Source: Acidobacteriota bacterium
GTDB lineage: Bacteria; Acidobacteriota; Vicinamibacteria; Vicinamibacterales; Vicinamibacteraceae
Assembly: GCA_023418055.1 (NCBI GenBank)
Contig: JAEZDP010000490.1
Span: 1 to 27,246 of the forward strand
Length of the DNA stretch: 27,246 nt
Direction of reading: 5' to 3'
Under the pieces are notes generated by a model, which did not search any database, had not been told where the DNA came from, and worked only from the letters and a program-made list of their open reading frames with translations. Shown here in pieces: positions 9,473-16,858 of this stretch (position 1 is its first letter; each line of letters starts with the position of its first letter). A program made the translations under genes and the position numbers.

Positions 9473-10369
9473 TCAGCTCTCGCCCTCGGCGTCCCGATCG
9501 TCGTCCTCGGCGATGGGGTCGGCAGGGCGCCCGGTCGTGCGAGCCGACGGCACACCGGAGGCACGCACGTACACCCCCGGAGCGAGCCGGGTGGCAAAGC
9601 CCTCCGCCACGAGTGCCTGGTTGCCGATGCCGGCGTCGGCGCGTGACAGGCCGAGCACACGTGCCAGTTCCCCGCGGGTCGTCATGCCGGCGCTCTCGAG
9701 GAAACATCGCGCGACCTCCCGCAGGGCGTCGCTGCGCCTGGGCCTCCGGCGCAGCACGTCCGGAAACCTGCCGACCGCGAGGGTGTAGATGTAGGTGAAG
9801 CGGGGCTCGTAGTACACCGCCGACGGAATCACCAGCATGCGGGCCTGCAACTCGTCGAGCGCCCTGCCGAAGGCCGCGCGGTTATGCACGCCCGACTCGT
9901 CGCGCAGGTCGGCCGTGCTCATCTCCCATTCCCGCCGGAGGACGCGCAGCAGCGCGAGCGAGTCAGGGCTCAGTTCGGTGCGCTCGTCCACGCGGCGTAC
10001 GCCCCACAGCGCGTGAAACCACGGCACCATCCGCGGCGCGACAAACAGCGTGCGCCCACCTCGGAACTTGCCGTAGTACACCCTGCCGCGCCGCACCAGG
10101 TCGTCCTTCAGCACCCACGTGCGCGAAGCCTCCGGGTCTGTCTGGACGTTGCGCGGCATCGTCGCTTCACGCCGCCCGCAGACGGCGACGTACAGCGAGG
10201 GGCCGGGTCGGCGACTGTCCGACAGACACGCGGCAAAGCCGACGTCCTCGATGAACCGCTCGGCGTCTGACGCCGACGTCACCTGTCGCGTGGGCTCGCG
10301 CCGCCAGGCGTAGTCGCGGTGCTCGTCGAAGGGGGCAGGCAGCGCCGCACGTGAGGTCATGGCTGGCAT
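9473..10369 (-). CDS. AlkZ-related winged-helix protein (YcaQ-like, divergent)
   Basis: A 298-residue soluble protein. The segment DAERFIEDVGFAACL at 35-49, PSLYVAVCGR at 57-66, VYYGKFRGGRTLFVAP at 97-112 and the C-terminal winged-helix region (SALRE-type helices, about 140-265) resemble what databases call AlkZ-related proteins, short relatives of the YcaQ/AlkZ DNA glycosylases that unhook crosslinks. I cannot locate a clear catalytic QxQ/QxD motif, so enzymatic activity is doubtful. The last 25 residues are acidic (AEDDDRDAEGES). GAGGTG is placed 6 bases before the chosen ATG at 10367-10369. The start is 25 bases downstream of the TIR gene stop, making a two-gene unit. Its end is 8 bases from the converging haloperoxidase gene. 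The family call is from memory of the sequence pattern. Confidence 0.55.
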   Translation of the reverse strand: MPAMTSRAALPAPFDEHRDYAWRREPTRQVTSASDAERFIEDVGFAACLSDSRRPGPSLYVAVCGRREATMPRNVQTDPEASRTWVLKDDLVRRGRVYYGKFRGGRTLFVAPRMVPWFHALWGVRRVDERTELSPDSLALLRVLRREWEMSTADLRDESGVHNRAAFGRALDELQARMLVIPSAVYYEPRFTYIYTLAVGRFPDVLRRRPRRSDALREVARCFLESAGMTTRGELARVLGLSRADAGIGNQALVAEGFATRLAPGVYVRASGVPSARTTGRPADPIAEDDDRDAEGES

Positions 10370-10394
10370 GGCCGGCACCTCGACAGGGGACTCA

Positions 10395-11645
10395 TCACGC
10401 GGGCAACAGCTCGGCCGCCGCGCGCCGCAGGTTTTCGAGGTTACCTTCCACGCAGTCGATGTAGCTGTAGGTGCCCATGATGGGTGGCATCGACGTCTCG
10501 CTGTAGAGCCGTACCGTCCGGATGACCGAGTGGCGCGACGTGTACTCCTTGAGCTTGGCGCACTGGAACTCGTCCCAGCAGACGGGCGACACCGAGTAGT
10601 CCGGAGAGAGCACGGCGACGAAGCACCGTGAGCGCGCAATGGCGTCCGAGATCGTCTTCAGCCACTGGCCGCCCGGGGGGATGGACGTCCGGTCGTAGAA
10701 GACGCGCGACCGGTGCAGGCGGCGGGTGAGCGCATCGACCAGCACGCTCACCTCGGCGTCCTGCTTGTGCGCGTAGCTGACGAACACGTCGTACTCCCCG
10801 TCATCTTCGCCCGGCGACCCGGGAGGTGCCGAAGCGTTCGGGCCGGCGCCTGGCGCGAGGGCGCCAAGACGCGCGTGCACCCGTTCCAGCACCGCACGCT
10901 CCTCGGCATGAGCAGCCTCGAGGAGCCTGCCGTACATCCAGCTGGCGCAGGCCTCCACCACCTGGGTGCCAAGCGCGTGGGCGAACGCCTGCGACGATAC
11001 GCGCTCTTTCAGCCGCCTGAAGATGCCACGCGCGGCCGCGACGCTGTCGTCGCCGAAGGCCACGATCTTCAGCTCGTGGACGGGCAGGCCCTGCTCGAGC
11101 CAGAAGACCGCGGCGTCGAGAAGCCGCGGCAGCATGAGTTCGACGGGCACCCCCTGATTGCCCGTGGCGAGCAGGGGCAGCGCCACACGGGCCAGCGAGA
11201 CCTTGCGCCCATCCTGTCGACCCGAGAGGACGAAGTTGTTGAGGCAGCGAAACACGTAGCCGACCGACGCTTCGATGTTCGATAGGTCCATCCCGGTGCT
11301 GCGGATGAACTCGGGGTGCCGCGGTTCGAAGCAGAGGATCCTCTCGAAGTTGAAGCGTTCCGCTACCGCGGGTGGCAGCGGCTCCGAGATCCAGCACCCG
11401 AGTTGGTCGCGCAGATCTTCGCGCTTGTGACGCGCGACGTCGCGCATGTCGAGCCCGCGTTCGAAGAGAGCTTTGAACAGCGTGCGATTGTACGGCTCGT
11501 AGCTGCCGGGGAACGCCGACACCACGAGCGCATCCACGGCATGGGACGCGGGAATCGCCGCGAGGTCACCGCCCAGCAGTTGCAGCAGCGCCGCAGGCGC
11601 GGGCCCCGCACGCCGCGGTATCACGAGTTGGTCGACGATCTCCAT
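10395..11645 (-). CDS. Macro-like domain fused to a TIR domain
   Basis: A 416-residue soluble protein in two parts. Residues about 37-212 resemble a macro (ADP-ribose-binding) fold: VDALVVSAFPGSYEP at 37-51, then ARVALPLLATGNQGVPVE at 152-169 in the position of the macro phosphate-binding loop, followed by helix LPRLLDAAVFWLEQG and strand LKIVAFGD. A Gly/Ala/Pro-rich linker (261-281) leads to a TIR domain at about 283-385: YDVFVSYAHKQD, FYDRTSIPPGGQW, and CFVAVLSPDYSVSPVCWDEF with E359 in the place of the catalytic glutamate of TIR NAD+ hydrolases. TIR assignment is strong; macro-like assignment is moderate. There is no signal peptide or membrane segment. AGGA lies about 7 bases before the ATG at 11643-11645. 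Function in NAD+-depletion defence is inference. Confidence 0.85.
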   Translation of the reverse strand: MEIVDQLVIPRRAGPAPAALLQLLGGDLAAIPASHAVDALVVSAFPGSYEPYNRTLFKALFERGLDMRDVARHKREDLRDQLGCWISEPLPPAVAERFNFERILCFEPRHPEFIRSTGMDLSNIEASVGYVFRCLNNFVLSGRQDGRKVSLARVALPLLATGNQGVPVELMLPRLLDAAVFWLEQGLPVHELKIVAFGDDSVAAARGIFRRLKERVSSQAFAHALGTQVVEACASWMYGRLLEAAHAEERAVLERVHARLGALAPGAGPNASAPPGSPGEDDGEYDVFVSYAHKQDAEVSVLVDALTRRLHRSRVFYDRTSIPPGGQWLKTISDAIARSRCFVAVLSPDYSVSPVCWDEFQCAKLKEYTSRHSVIRTVRLYSETSMPPIMGTYSYIDCVEGNLENLRRAAAELLPA

Positions 11646-11766
11646 GGTCTATCCTGCTTTCGGAGGGCTGGTGTGTGGCCGTGGCTCTGCCGACGTTCCC
11701 ACACTACGCCATCAGGCCCCAAGCCCGCCGTGGCGGCCTGTCCGGATTGCCAGGATCGCGCACCGC
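11646..11766. promoter_or_regulatory. Divergent spacer between the TIR unit and the DedA gene
   Basis: A 121-base gap that must hold the promoters of both divergent units. It contains a short inverted repeat, CCGCC-GT-GGCGG, around 11728-11739. I see no convincing -35/-10 pair or known operator. Confidence 0.35.
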
Positions 11767-12384
11767 ATGTTCAAGTGGATCACCGACATCATTGCCACGC
11801 TGGGCTACGCAGGCGTGGCCGCGCTGACCTTCCTCGAGAACGTCTTTCCGCCCATTCCCTCCGAGCTGATTCTTCCGCTGGCGGGGTTCGTCGCGGCGCA
11901 GGGGACCCTGCGCCTCGACCTGGTCATCGTGGCGGGCACGGTCGGATCACTCGCCGGTGCGCTCTTCTGGTACGAGATCGGCCGGCGTGTCGGCGAGGTG
12001 CGGCTGCGGCGCTGGGTACGGCGCCACGGCAAGTGGCTCACGCTGTCGGTGCGCGAGCTCGACGCGGCCAGGGCGTGGTTCGAGCGACACGATCGCGCGG
12101 CCGTCCTCATCGGCCGCATGGTGCCTGGTGTCCGCACCTTCGTGTCGCTGCCGGCCGGGTTCACCGCGATGCCCCTCGTGCCGTTCCTGGTGTACTCCAC
12201 CATCGGCACCCTCGTGTGGACCGCCCTGCTCGCTGGCAGCGGCCTGCTGCTGCAGGCCAGCTACGCGCGTGTGGCCGGCTATGTGGACATCGCCACGGAC
12301 GTGTTACTCGCCGGGCTCGTGCTGCTGCTGGTGCGTCGATACGTCATCTGCTGGCGGGACGCGGCGGCGTGTGGCGACGAGTGA
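11767..12384 (+). CDS. DedA-family (VTT domain) inner-membrane protein
   Basis: A 205-residue polytopic membrane protein. The N-terminal re-entrant motif is FLENVFPPIPSELILPLAG at 22-40; the second is GRMVPGVRTFVSLPAG at 116-131, with the conserved arginines of the DedA/VTT fold. Hydrophobic segments lie at about 10-24, 34-72, 112-130, 138-163 and 175-190. DedA proteins are linked to undecaprenyl-phosphate or phospholipid flipping and to membrane homeostasis and drug resistance; the substrate here is unknown. The ATG at 11767 is preceded by AGGA 11 bases away. An in-frame longer reading beginning at 11644 would add a non-conserved, Pro/Arg-rich leader and overlap the divergent TIR start, so I reject it. 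The stop is 6 bases from the convergent hydrolase gene. Confidence 0.92.
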   Translation: MFKWITDIIATLGYAGVAALTFLENVFPPIPSELILPLAGFVAAQGTLRLDLVIVAGTVGSLAGALFWYEIGRRVGEVRLRRWVRRHGKWLTLSVRELDAARAWFERHDRAAVLIGRMVPGVRTFVSLPAGFTAMPLVPFLVYSTIGTLVWTALLAGSGLLLQASYARVAGYVDIATDVLLAGLVLLLVRRYVICWRDAAACGDE

Positions 12385-12390
12385 CGTCGC

Positions 12391-13224
12391 TCACGGCTCG
12401 AGGCGCGTCGTTGACCATCGCTCGCCGCACCGCACGACGTCGCAGCGCTGCCCATGTCTTGCACACGCCGCGACGAACCCCGCAGGATCCGCCGTGTTGA
12501 AGGTGAACATCTCGTAGTGACACGGAATGACCGTCCGTGCCCCCACCGCGGCACCCAGGTGCGCGGCCTCATCTCCGCTCAGGTTGCCCGCCACGCCACG
12601 CTCCGGTGCGCGCCCGTTGATGGGCAGCATCGCCACGTCGATCGCGAACGACCGCAGCCGCTCGATCATGCCGTCGTACATGACCGTGTCGCCACTGTGG
12701 TAGAGGGTCCAGCGTCCACATCGCACGATGTACCCCACAAACTGCGGGTCGAGCACCTCGTGCGCGGCGGGGACCGCCTCGATGACGAACGGGCCCACGT
12801 GGTGCGCTTCGCCAACATCTACCCCGACGAGAAGGTCCGGCGCGATCCCGAGGCGGTCCGCCGCGAACATGCGGTTGACCTCCGGCACGACGATCACCAC
12901 GCCAGGTGACGCACGACCTATGGCGCCGAGGGTGTCGGCATCGAGGTGGTCGGTGTGGGTATGGCTCGAAGTGACGACGTCGATGAAGGTCAGCGCGGCG
13001 GGATCGACGGCGCGCGCCGTCATCCGCACGTGCGGGCGGTCGGTGTCGGCGTACTTCTTCGTGAGGGCGTCGGACAGATACGGGTCGAACAGCAGGTGTC
13101 GCCCACGCCACTGCACGAGAAAACCGCTCTGGCCCAGCCACCACAGGTGCACATGGCCATCGTCCTGACTGGCCGCATGCACGTCGGCGATCAGCGCCTC
13201 GTCGCTGAGCATCGGATCGATCAC
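12391..13224 (-). CDS. Metallo-beta-lactamase-fold hydrolase, UlaG-like
   Basis: A 277-residue enzyme of the metallo-beta-lactamase fold (Lactamase_B_2/UlaG group). The metal motif is SHTHTDHLD at 87-95 (H88, H90, D92, H93); H155 in AAHEV, D179 in YHSGDT and H236 in CHYEMF complete the site. Early strands VHLWWLGQSGFLV and LLFDPYLSD are typical of the UlaG (L-ascorbate-6-phosphate lactonase) type, which uses Mn or Zn; the true substrate may differ. The GTG at 13222-13224 overlaps the TGA of the MetE-like gene as GTGA, with AGGAG 11 bases upstream; the internal ATG 12 bases later has no ribosome binding site. Co-translation with the MetE-like gene is expected. Confidence 0.88.
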   Translation of the reverse strand: MIDPMLSDEALIADVHAASQDDGHVHLWWLGQSGFLVQWRGRHLLFDPYLSDALTKKYADTDRPHVRMTARAVDPAALTFIDVVTSSHTHTDHLDADTLGAIGRASPGVVIVVPEVNRMFAADRLGIAPDLLVGVDVGEAHHVGPFVIEAVPAAHEVLDPQFVGYIVRCGRWTLYHSGDTVMYDGMIERLRSFAIDVAMLPINGRAPERGVAGNLSGDEAAHLGAAVGARTVIPCHYEMFTFNTADPAGFVAACARHGQRCDVVRCGERWSTTRLEP

Positions 13225-14255
13225 GACAGCCCCAGCTCCTGACGCACGCGTTGCACCCCTTGCACCATGTTGGTGAGCTTCCGCCGCGCCGCCCAGCGTG
13301 CCGTCTGACTGAGTCCGCAGTCGGGTGCGAGCGACAGGCGCTCGGCCGGCACGTGTTCGAGGCACAGCTTCACCCTGGTCACCACGTCGTCTGGCGTCTC
13401 GACGTAGTAGTTCTTGACGTCGATGATGCCCACCGCCACATCCATCCTGGCGGCGATCGGTCCGATCACCTCGAGCTCGGCGAACTCGCGGCTCGCCATC
13501 TCGAGATGCAGTTCGTCGACATGCACGTCGAGGAACGCGGGGAACAGCGGGCCGTAGCTGCGGGGGGCGACCGCCCGTCCCTTGTAGTTGCCGAAGCAGA
13601 GGTGCGTCGACAGCCTGGCGTGCCCACGCACGGCGCCGACCGTGTCGTTGAACAGCGTGACGAAGCGTCTGACGTCGTCGCGGTGGGCGTAGCAGCTCAT
13701 CGACGGCTCGTCCACGCAGATCTCGCGGCATCCCGCCGCCGCCAGCGCCACAAGTTCGTCGCGCACGATCGGCACGAGTGCGGTGGCCAGGGCCCAGCGG
13801 TCCGGGTACTGCTGGTTCGGAGCGAGGCGGCCACTCAGCGTGTACGGCCCGGGCACGCTGGCCTTGAGCGTGACACCCGCCGGCGCCACGCGCACGAGTC
13901 GCTGAAAATCGTCGACGGTGCCGAGCCCGCGGGGCGCGGCCAGTTCGCCCACCACCTCGTGTCTGCCGCGCTGGTCGTGGCCGGGAGGCCCGAATCGTCG
14001 CCTGGATGGCGGCTCCGGCGCGAGCCCTGACAGGAAGCCGTAGAACGACAGGTTGAAGTCGAGGCGTGTCTGCTCGCCATCGGAGATGACGTCGAGCCCG
14101 GCATCGACCTGGTCCTTCACCGCCACCGCCACGGCATCGTCGAGCAGTTCGGCCTTGTCGTCTTCTCCGAAGGCGTCCAGGTGCTGTGAGGCGTACTCCA
14201 GCCACGCGGGGAAGGGATAGCTGCCGACGACGGTGGTGCGAAGGGGCCGGGACAT
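13221..14255 (-). CDS. Cobalamin-independent methionine synthase-like protein (MetE C-terminal domain only)
   Basis: A 344-residue zinc methyltransferase corresponding to the catalytic half of MetE, like core-MetE proteins, about half the length of full MetE (about 750 aa). Typical features: TTVVGSYPFP at 7-16, ISDGEQTRLDF at 57-67, SVPGPYTL at 133-140 and CVDEPSM at 180-186. The zinc ligands H218 and C220 (STHLCFGN), E252 (LHLEMAS) and C313 (APDCGLSQ) are all present. Such proteins move a methyl group to a thiol; the acceptor could be homocysteine or another thiol, and the donor need not be methyl-tetrahydrofolate. The ATG at 14253-14255 has only a weak AGGG in front. A 4-base overlap couples it to the UlaG-like gene. 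It diverges from the SDR gene across about 55 bases. Confidence 0.9.
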   Translation of the reverse strand: MSRPLRTTVVGSYPFPAWLEYASQHLDAFGEDDKAELLDDAVAVAVKDQVDAGLDVISDGEQTRLDFNLSFYGFLSGLAPEPPSRRRFGPPGHDQRGRHEVVGELAAPRGLGTVDDFQRLVRVAPAGVTLKASVPGPYTLSGRLAPNQQYPDRWALATALVPIVRDELVALAAAGCREICVDEPSMSCYAHRDDVRRFVTLFNDTVGAVRGHARLSTHLCFGNYKGRAVAPRSYGPLFPAFLDVHVDELHLEMASREFAELEVIGPIAARMDVAVGIIDVKNYYVETPDDVVTRVKLCLEHVPAERLSLAPDCGLSQTARWAARRKLTNMVQGVQRVRQELGLS

Positions 14256-14310
14256 GGGCCCTAGTGTAGGAGTTTTGACGATCGTCGTCGTGTCATCCAC
14301 ACTGTCGCGC

Positions 14311-15096
14311 ATGATGCCCGGACGGCTTGCAGGCCTGTCCATCGTGATCGTCGGCGGCACCGCGGGGCTCGGACGGTCTGCCGCCCTGGCCTGCCTGCGT
14401 GAGGGCGCGCGCGTGACGATCGCGGGACGCGACGACTCTCATGCCGACGAAGCGGCGGACTTGATGGGCGACGATGTCGGGCTGCTGCGCGGCGACGCCA
14501 CGCAGCCGGACGTTGCCGTCCGCACCATCGAACTCGCCGCCACCACGCACGGGCGCGTGGACGGCGTGTACCACGTGGCGGGTGGCAGTGGGCGGCGCCA
14601 GGGCGACGGGCCGCTCGATCGCATCCCGGACGCAGGCTGGCGCCACACGCTCGACCACAACCTCTCGTCGCTGTTCTTCACCAATCGCGCCGCGGCCAGG
14701 TATTTTCTCGACGCCGGTCATGGCGGCTCCGTCGTGAACCTGACCTCCGTTCTTGCGCGCTCGCCTTCGCCACGGCATTTCGCCACGCACGCCTACGCGA
14801 CGGCGAAGGCCGCGATCGTGGGCCTCACCACGTCGTGTGCGGCGTACTATGCGTCGCACGACATCCGGTTCAACGCCATTGCGCCTGCGCTCGTTGACAC
14901 GCCTGGCGCGCAACGCGCCGCCGCCGATCCCGAGATCGTGCACTACATCAGACCCAAGCAGCCGCTCGACGGCGGACGGCTGGCCCGGCCGGACGACGTG
15001 GACGGTGCCGTGGTGTACCTGCTGTCGCGCGAGGCGCGCTTCGTGACCGGGCAGGTGCTCACTGTGGACGGCGGCTGGAGCGTGAGCGAACCGTGA
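14311..15096 (+). CDS. Short-chain dehydrogenase/reductase
   Basis: A 261-residue classical SDR. The cofactor motif is GGTAGLG at 15-21 in place of the usual TGxxxGIG; HVAGG at 88-92 takes the place of the NAG motif; the catalytic tetrad is N117, S146, Y162 and K166 (YATAK). The C-terminus VTGQVLTVDGGWSV is standard for the family. It should be a cytosolic NAD(P)H-dependent oxidoreductase of a hydroxyl or keto substrate. I chose the ATG at 14311; no clear ribosome binding site precedes it, and the ATG at 14314 is equally possible. The stop overlaps the ROK kinase start by 4 bases. The companion ROK and SIS genes suggest a sugar or amino-sugar substrate. Confidence 0.9.
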   Translation: MMPGRLAGLSIVIVGGTAGLGRSAALACLREGARVTIAGRDDSHADEAADLMGDDVGLLRGDATQPDVAVRTIELAATTHGRVDGVYHVAGGSGRRQGDGPLDRIPDAGWRHTLDHNLSSLFFTNRAAARYFLDAGHGGSVVNLTSVLARSPSPRHFATHAYATAKAAIVGLTTSCAAYYASHDIRFNAIAPALVDTPGAQRAAADPEIVHYIRPKQPLDGGRLARPDDVDGAVVYLLSREARFVTGQVLTVDGGWSVSEP

Positions 15097-16001
15097 CGCG
15101 TGTCGCCGGCATCGACATCGGCGGAACCAACGTCAAGGTCGTGGTGCTGACCGACGACGGCACGGTGGTGGCGCGTCATCGCCTCCCGACCGACGACAGT
15201 CCTGGTGGGCGGCTGCCCGACGACATCGCGCGCGTGCTTGACGACGTCGAGGCAGCCCACGGCCCGATGAGCGCGGTGGGTGTGGCGTGCCCGGGCCTGG
15301 TGCGGCCGCAGGGCGACCGCGTGTATTGGATGCAAGGTCGTCTGCACGTCCTCGAAGGCCTCGACTGGACGCGTGCGCTGCGACGGTCCGGCCCCGTTGC
15401 CGTGGTGAACGACGCGCAGGCGGCGCTCGAAGGCGAGATGTGGTGCGGCGCGGGGCGGGGGTTGGAGGACGTCGTCCTGCTCACCTTGGGGACGGGCGTG
15501 GGCGGGGCTGTCGTCTCTGGCGGCCGCGTGCTCACCGGCGCCATCGGACGGGCGGGGCACCTGGGCCACATCGCCCTGCGCGTACCGGCCGACAAGGACA
15601 TCGTCAACACACCCGGAAGCCTCGAGGACGCCATTGGCAACTGCACGCTGACGCGTCGGAGTGCGGGACGATTCTCGACGACCGAGGCGCTCGTCGCGGC
15701 CCACCGTGCCGGGGACGCGGGGGCGACGGCGATCTGGCACGAGAGCGTCATGCACCTGGCCGCGGGCATCGCCTCCATCGTGAACGTCGTGGACCCCGCG
15801 CGGGTGATCCTCGGCGGCGGCATCGCGGTCCATGCGGGCGAGGCCCTCATGGTGCCGTTGCGGCGCTGGATGGACGAATATGAATGGCGCCCGGCGGGCC
15901 ACCGCGTCGAGATCGTGCCCGCGGCGCTTGGAGACGAGGCCGGCGCCATGGGCGCCGCCCACCACGCGATGGTCCACGCCTCGGAACGTCACACCTCATG
16001 A
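15093..16001 (+). CDS. ROK-family sugar kinase, lacking the zinc-binding cysteines
   Basis: A 302-residue ROK protein without an N-terminal DNA-binding domain, so a kinase and not a repressor. Phosphate-1 motif GIDIGGTNVK at 6-15, catalytic D107 in VVNDAQAA, phosphate-2 motif LLTLGTGVGGAVV at 129-141 and the ROK segment GRAGHLGHIAL at 152-162. The usual zinc site, CxCGxxGCxE, is missing: the region after GHI (161-185) holds a single cysteine, C184. ROK members lacking this site exist, but substrate specificity is then harder to infer; glucose, allose, N-acetylmannosamine and similar sugars are possible. It starts at a GTG overlapping the SDR stop as GTGA; the SIS gene starts at an ATG overlapping its stop. 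Confidence 0.92.
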   Translation: MTRVAGIDIGGTNVKVVVLTDDGTVVARHRLPTDDSPGGRLPDDIARVLDDVEAAHGPMSAVGVACPGLVRPQGDRVYWMQGRLHVLEGLDWTRALRRSGPVAVVNDAQAALEGEMWCGAGRGLEDVVLLTLGTGVGGAVVSGGRVLTGAIGRAGHLGHIALRVPADKDIVNTPGSLEDAIGNCTLTRRSAGRFSTTEALVAAHRAGDAGATAIWHESVMHLAAGIASIVNVVDPARVILGGGIAVHAGEALMVPLRRWMDEYEWRPAGHRVEIVPAALGDEAGAMGAAHHAMVHASERHTS

Positions 16002-16792
16002 CCCCAACGGAACAGTATCTGATCGCGGCGGCGGGCCTCGTCGATGTCGTGCGGGCCCAGCAGCCGGACATCCACCGCGCCGCGTCCTGGTTTGCCGAGA
16101 GCATCCTGGCCGGCCGGATGGTGCACGTCTTCGGCTCCGGGCACAGCCGCATCCTTGTCGAGGAGATGTGGCCTCGGTACGGCTCCTTTCCCGGCTTCAA
16201 CCCGATCGTCGAGCTCTCGCTGACCTTCCACAACCTGGTGGTGGGGGCCAACGGCCAACGGCAGGCGATGTTTCTCGAGAATGTGGCGGGGCTCGCCGAG
16301 CGGATTCTGCGGAACTTCGCCGTGACTCCGGAAGATTCGGCGCTCGTCATCAGCTCGAGCGGCTGCAACGTCGTGCCCGTCGAGATGGCGCGCGAGTTCC
16401 AGCGCCGGGGCGTGCGGGTGGTGTCCGTCATCAGCCGTCGACACAGCGAGGCCAGCCGCAGTCGCGTCGATGACGGCACGAAACTGCAGGACGTCTCGGA
16501 CATCGTCCTCGATACGGGGGCGCCCGTGGGTGATGCCATGGTGCAGGTGCCGGGTCTCGACACGCCGGTGTCACCAGGGTCGACGGTGGGTGGCTGCCTG
16601 CTGATCAACAGCCTGAAGGCGGAGGTGGCCCTGCGGTTGACCCAGGCCGGGCACCCGCCGCTCGTGCTGAGCGGCGCGGCGGTGGTGGGCGCGGCACGTG
16701 CCACGACGCTCTTCGAAGCCGCCTACGACGAGCATGCGCATCGACTGGCCCGCCTGTATGCCGCTGCGGGTGAGCCGCCGCCATCCCGCTGA
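15998..16792 (+). CDS. SIS-domain phosphosugar-binding protein (COG4821/UPF0309-like)
   Basis: A 264-residue SIS-domain protein. FGSGHSRIL at 45-53 and VISSSGCNVVPVEMA at 117-131 are the two SIS phosphosugar loops, and NGQRQAMFLENVAGLAE at 85-101 is distinctive of the COG4821 'sugar isomerase domain' proteins. These are thought to bind or isomerise phosphorylated sugars such as N-acetylmuramic or amino-sugar phosphates, though most are uncharacterised. The ATG overlaps the ROK kinase stop as ATGA, so a kinase product is a plausible ligand. It is the last gene of the SDR-ROK-SIS run; a 13-base palindrome lies just past its stop. Confidence 0.9.
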   Translation: MTPTEQYLIAAAGLVDVVRAQQPDIHRAASWFAESILAGRMVHVFGSGHSRILVEEMWPRYGSFPGFNPIVELSLTFHNLVVGANGQRQAMFLENVAGLAERILRNFAVTPEDSALVISSSGCNVVPVEMAREFQRRGVRVVSVISRRHSEASRSRVDDGTKLQDVSDIVLDTGAPVGDAMVQVPGLDTPVSPGSTVGGCLLINSLKAEVALRLTQAGHPPLVLSGAAVVGAARATTLFEAAYDEHAHRLARLYAAAGEPPPSR

Positions 16793-16795
16793 GTC

Positions 16796-16808
16796 GAGCG
16801 GACCGCTC
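16796..16808. repeat. 13-base palindrome after the SIS gene
   Basis: GAGCGG-A-CCGCTC is a perfect palindrome around a single central base, 3 bases past the SIS stop codon. The one-base centre makes an RNA hairpin strained and no T-run follows, so a terminator is unlikely. It could be a binding site for the downstream gene or chance in GC-rich DNA. Confidence 0.4.
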
Positions 16809-16858
16809 CTTGCAGAACAGCCCGGAGAATGGCCTGGAGGGCGGGCCGCAGAGACACA

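Noticed and set aside
7695..9707. 670-codon minus-strand frame opposite the kinase and haloperoxidase genes
   Set aside because: It spans several confirmed genes on the other strand, has low-complexity Arg/Gly composition and no recognisable motif.
11644..11766. N-terminal extension of the DedA gene from an ATG at 11644
   Set aside because: It would overlap the divergent TIR start codon and encode a non-conserved Pro/Arg-rich leader; the ATG at 11767 starts directly at the conserved first helix.
14233..14310. Upstream ATG for the SDR gene
   Set aside because: It lies inside the first codons of the divergent MetE-like gene and adds residues not seen in SDR proteins.
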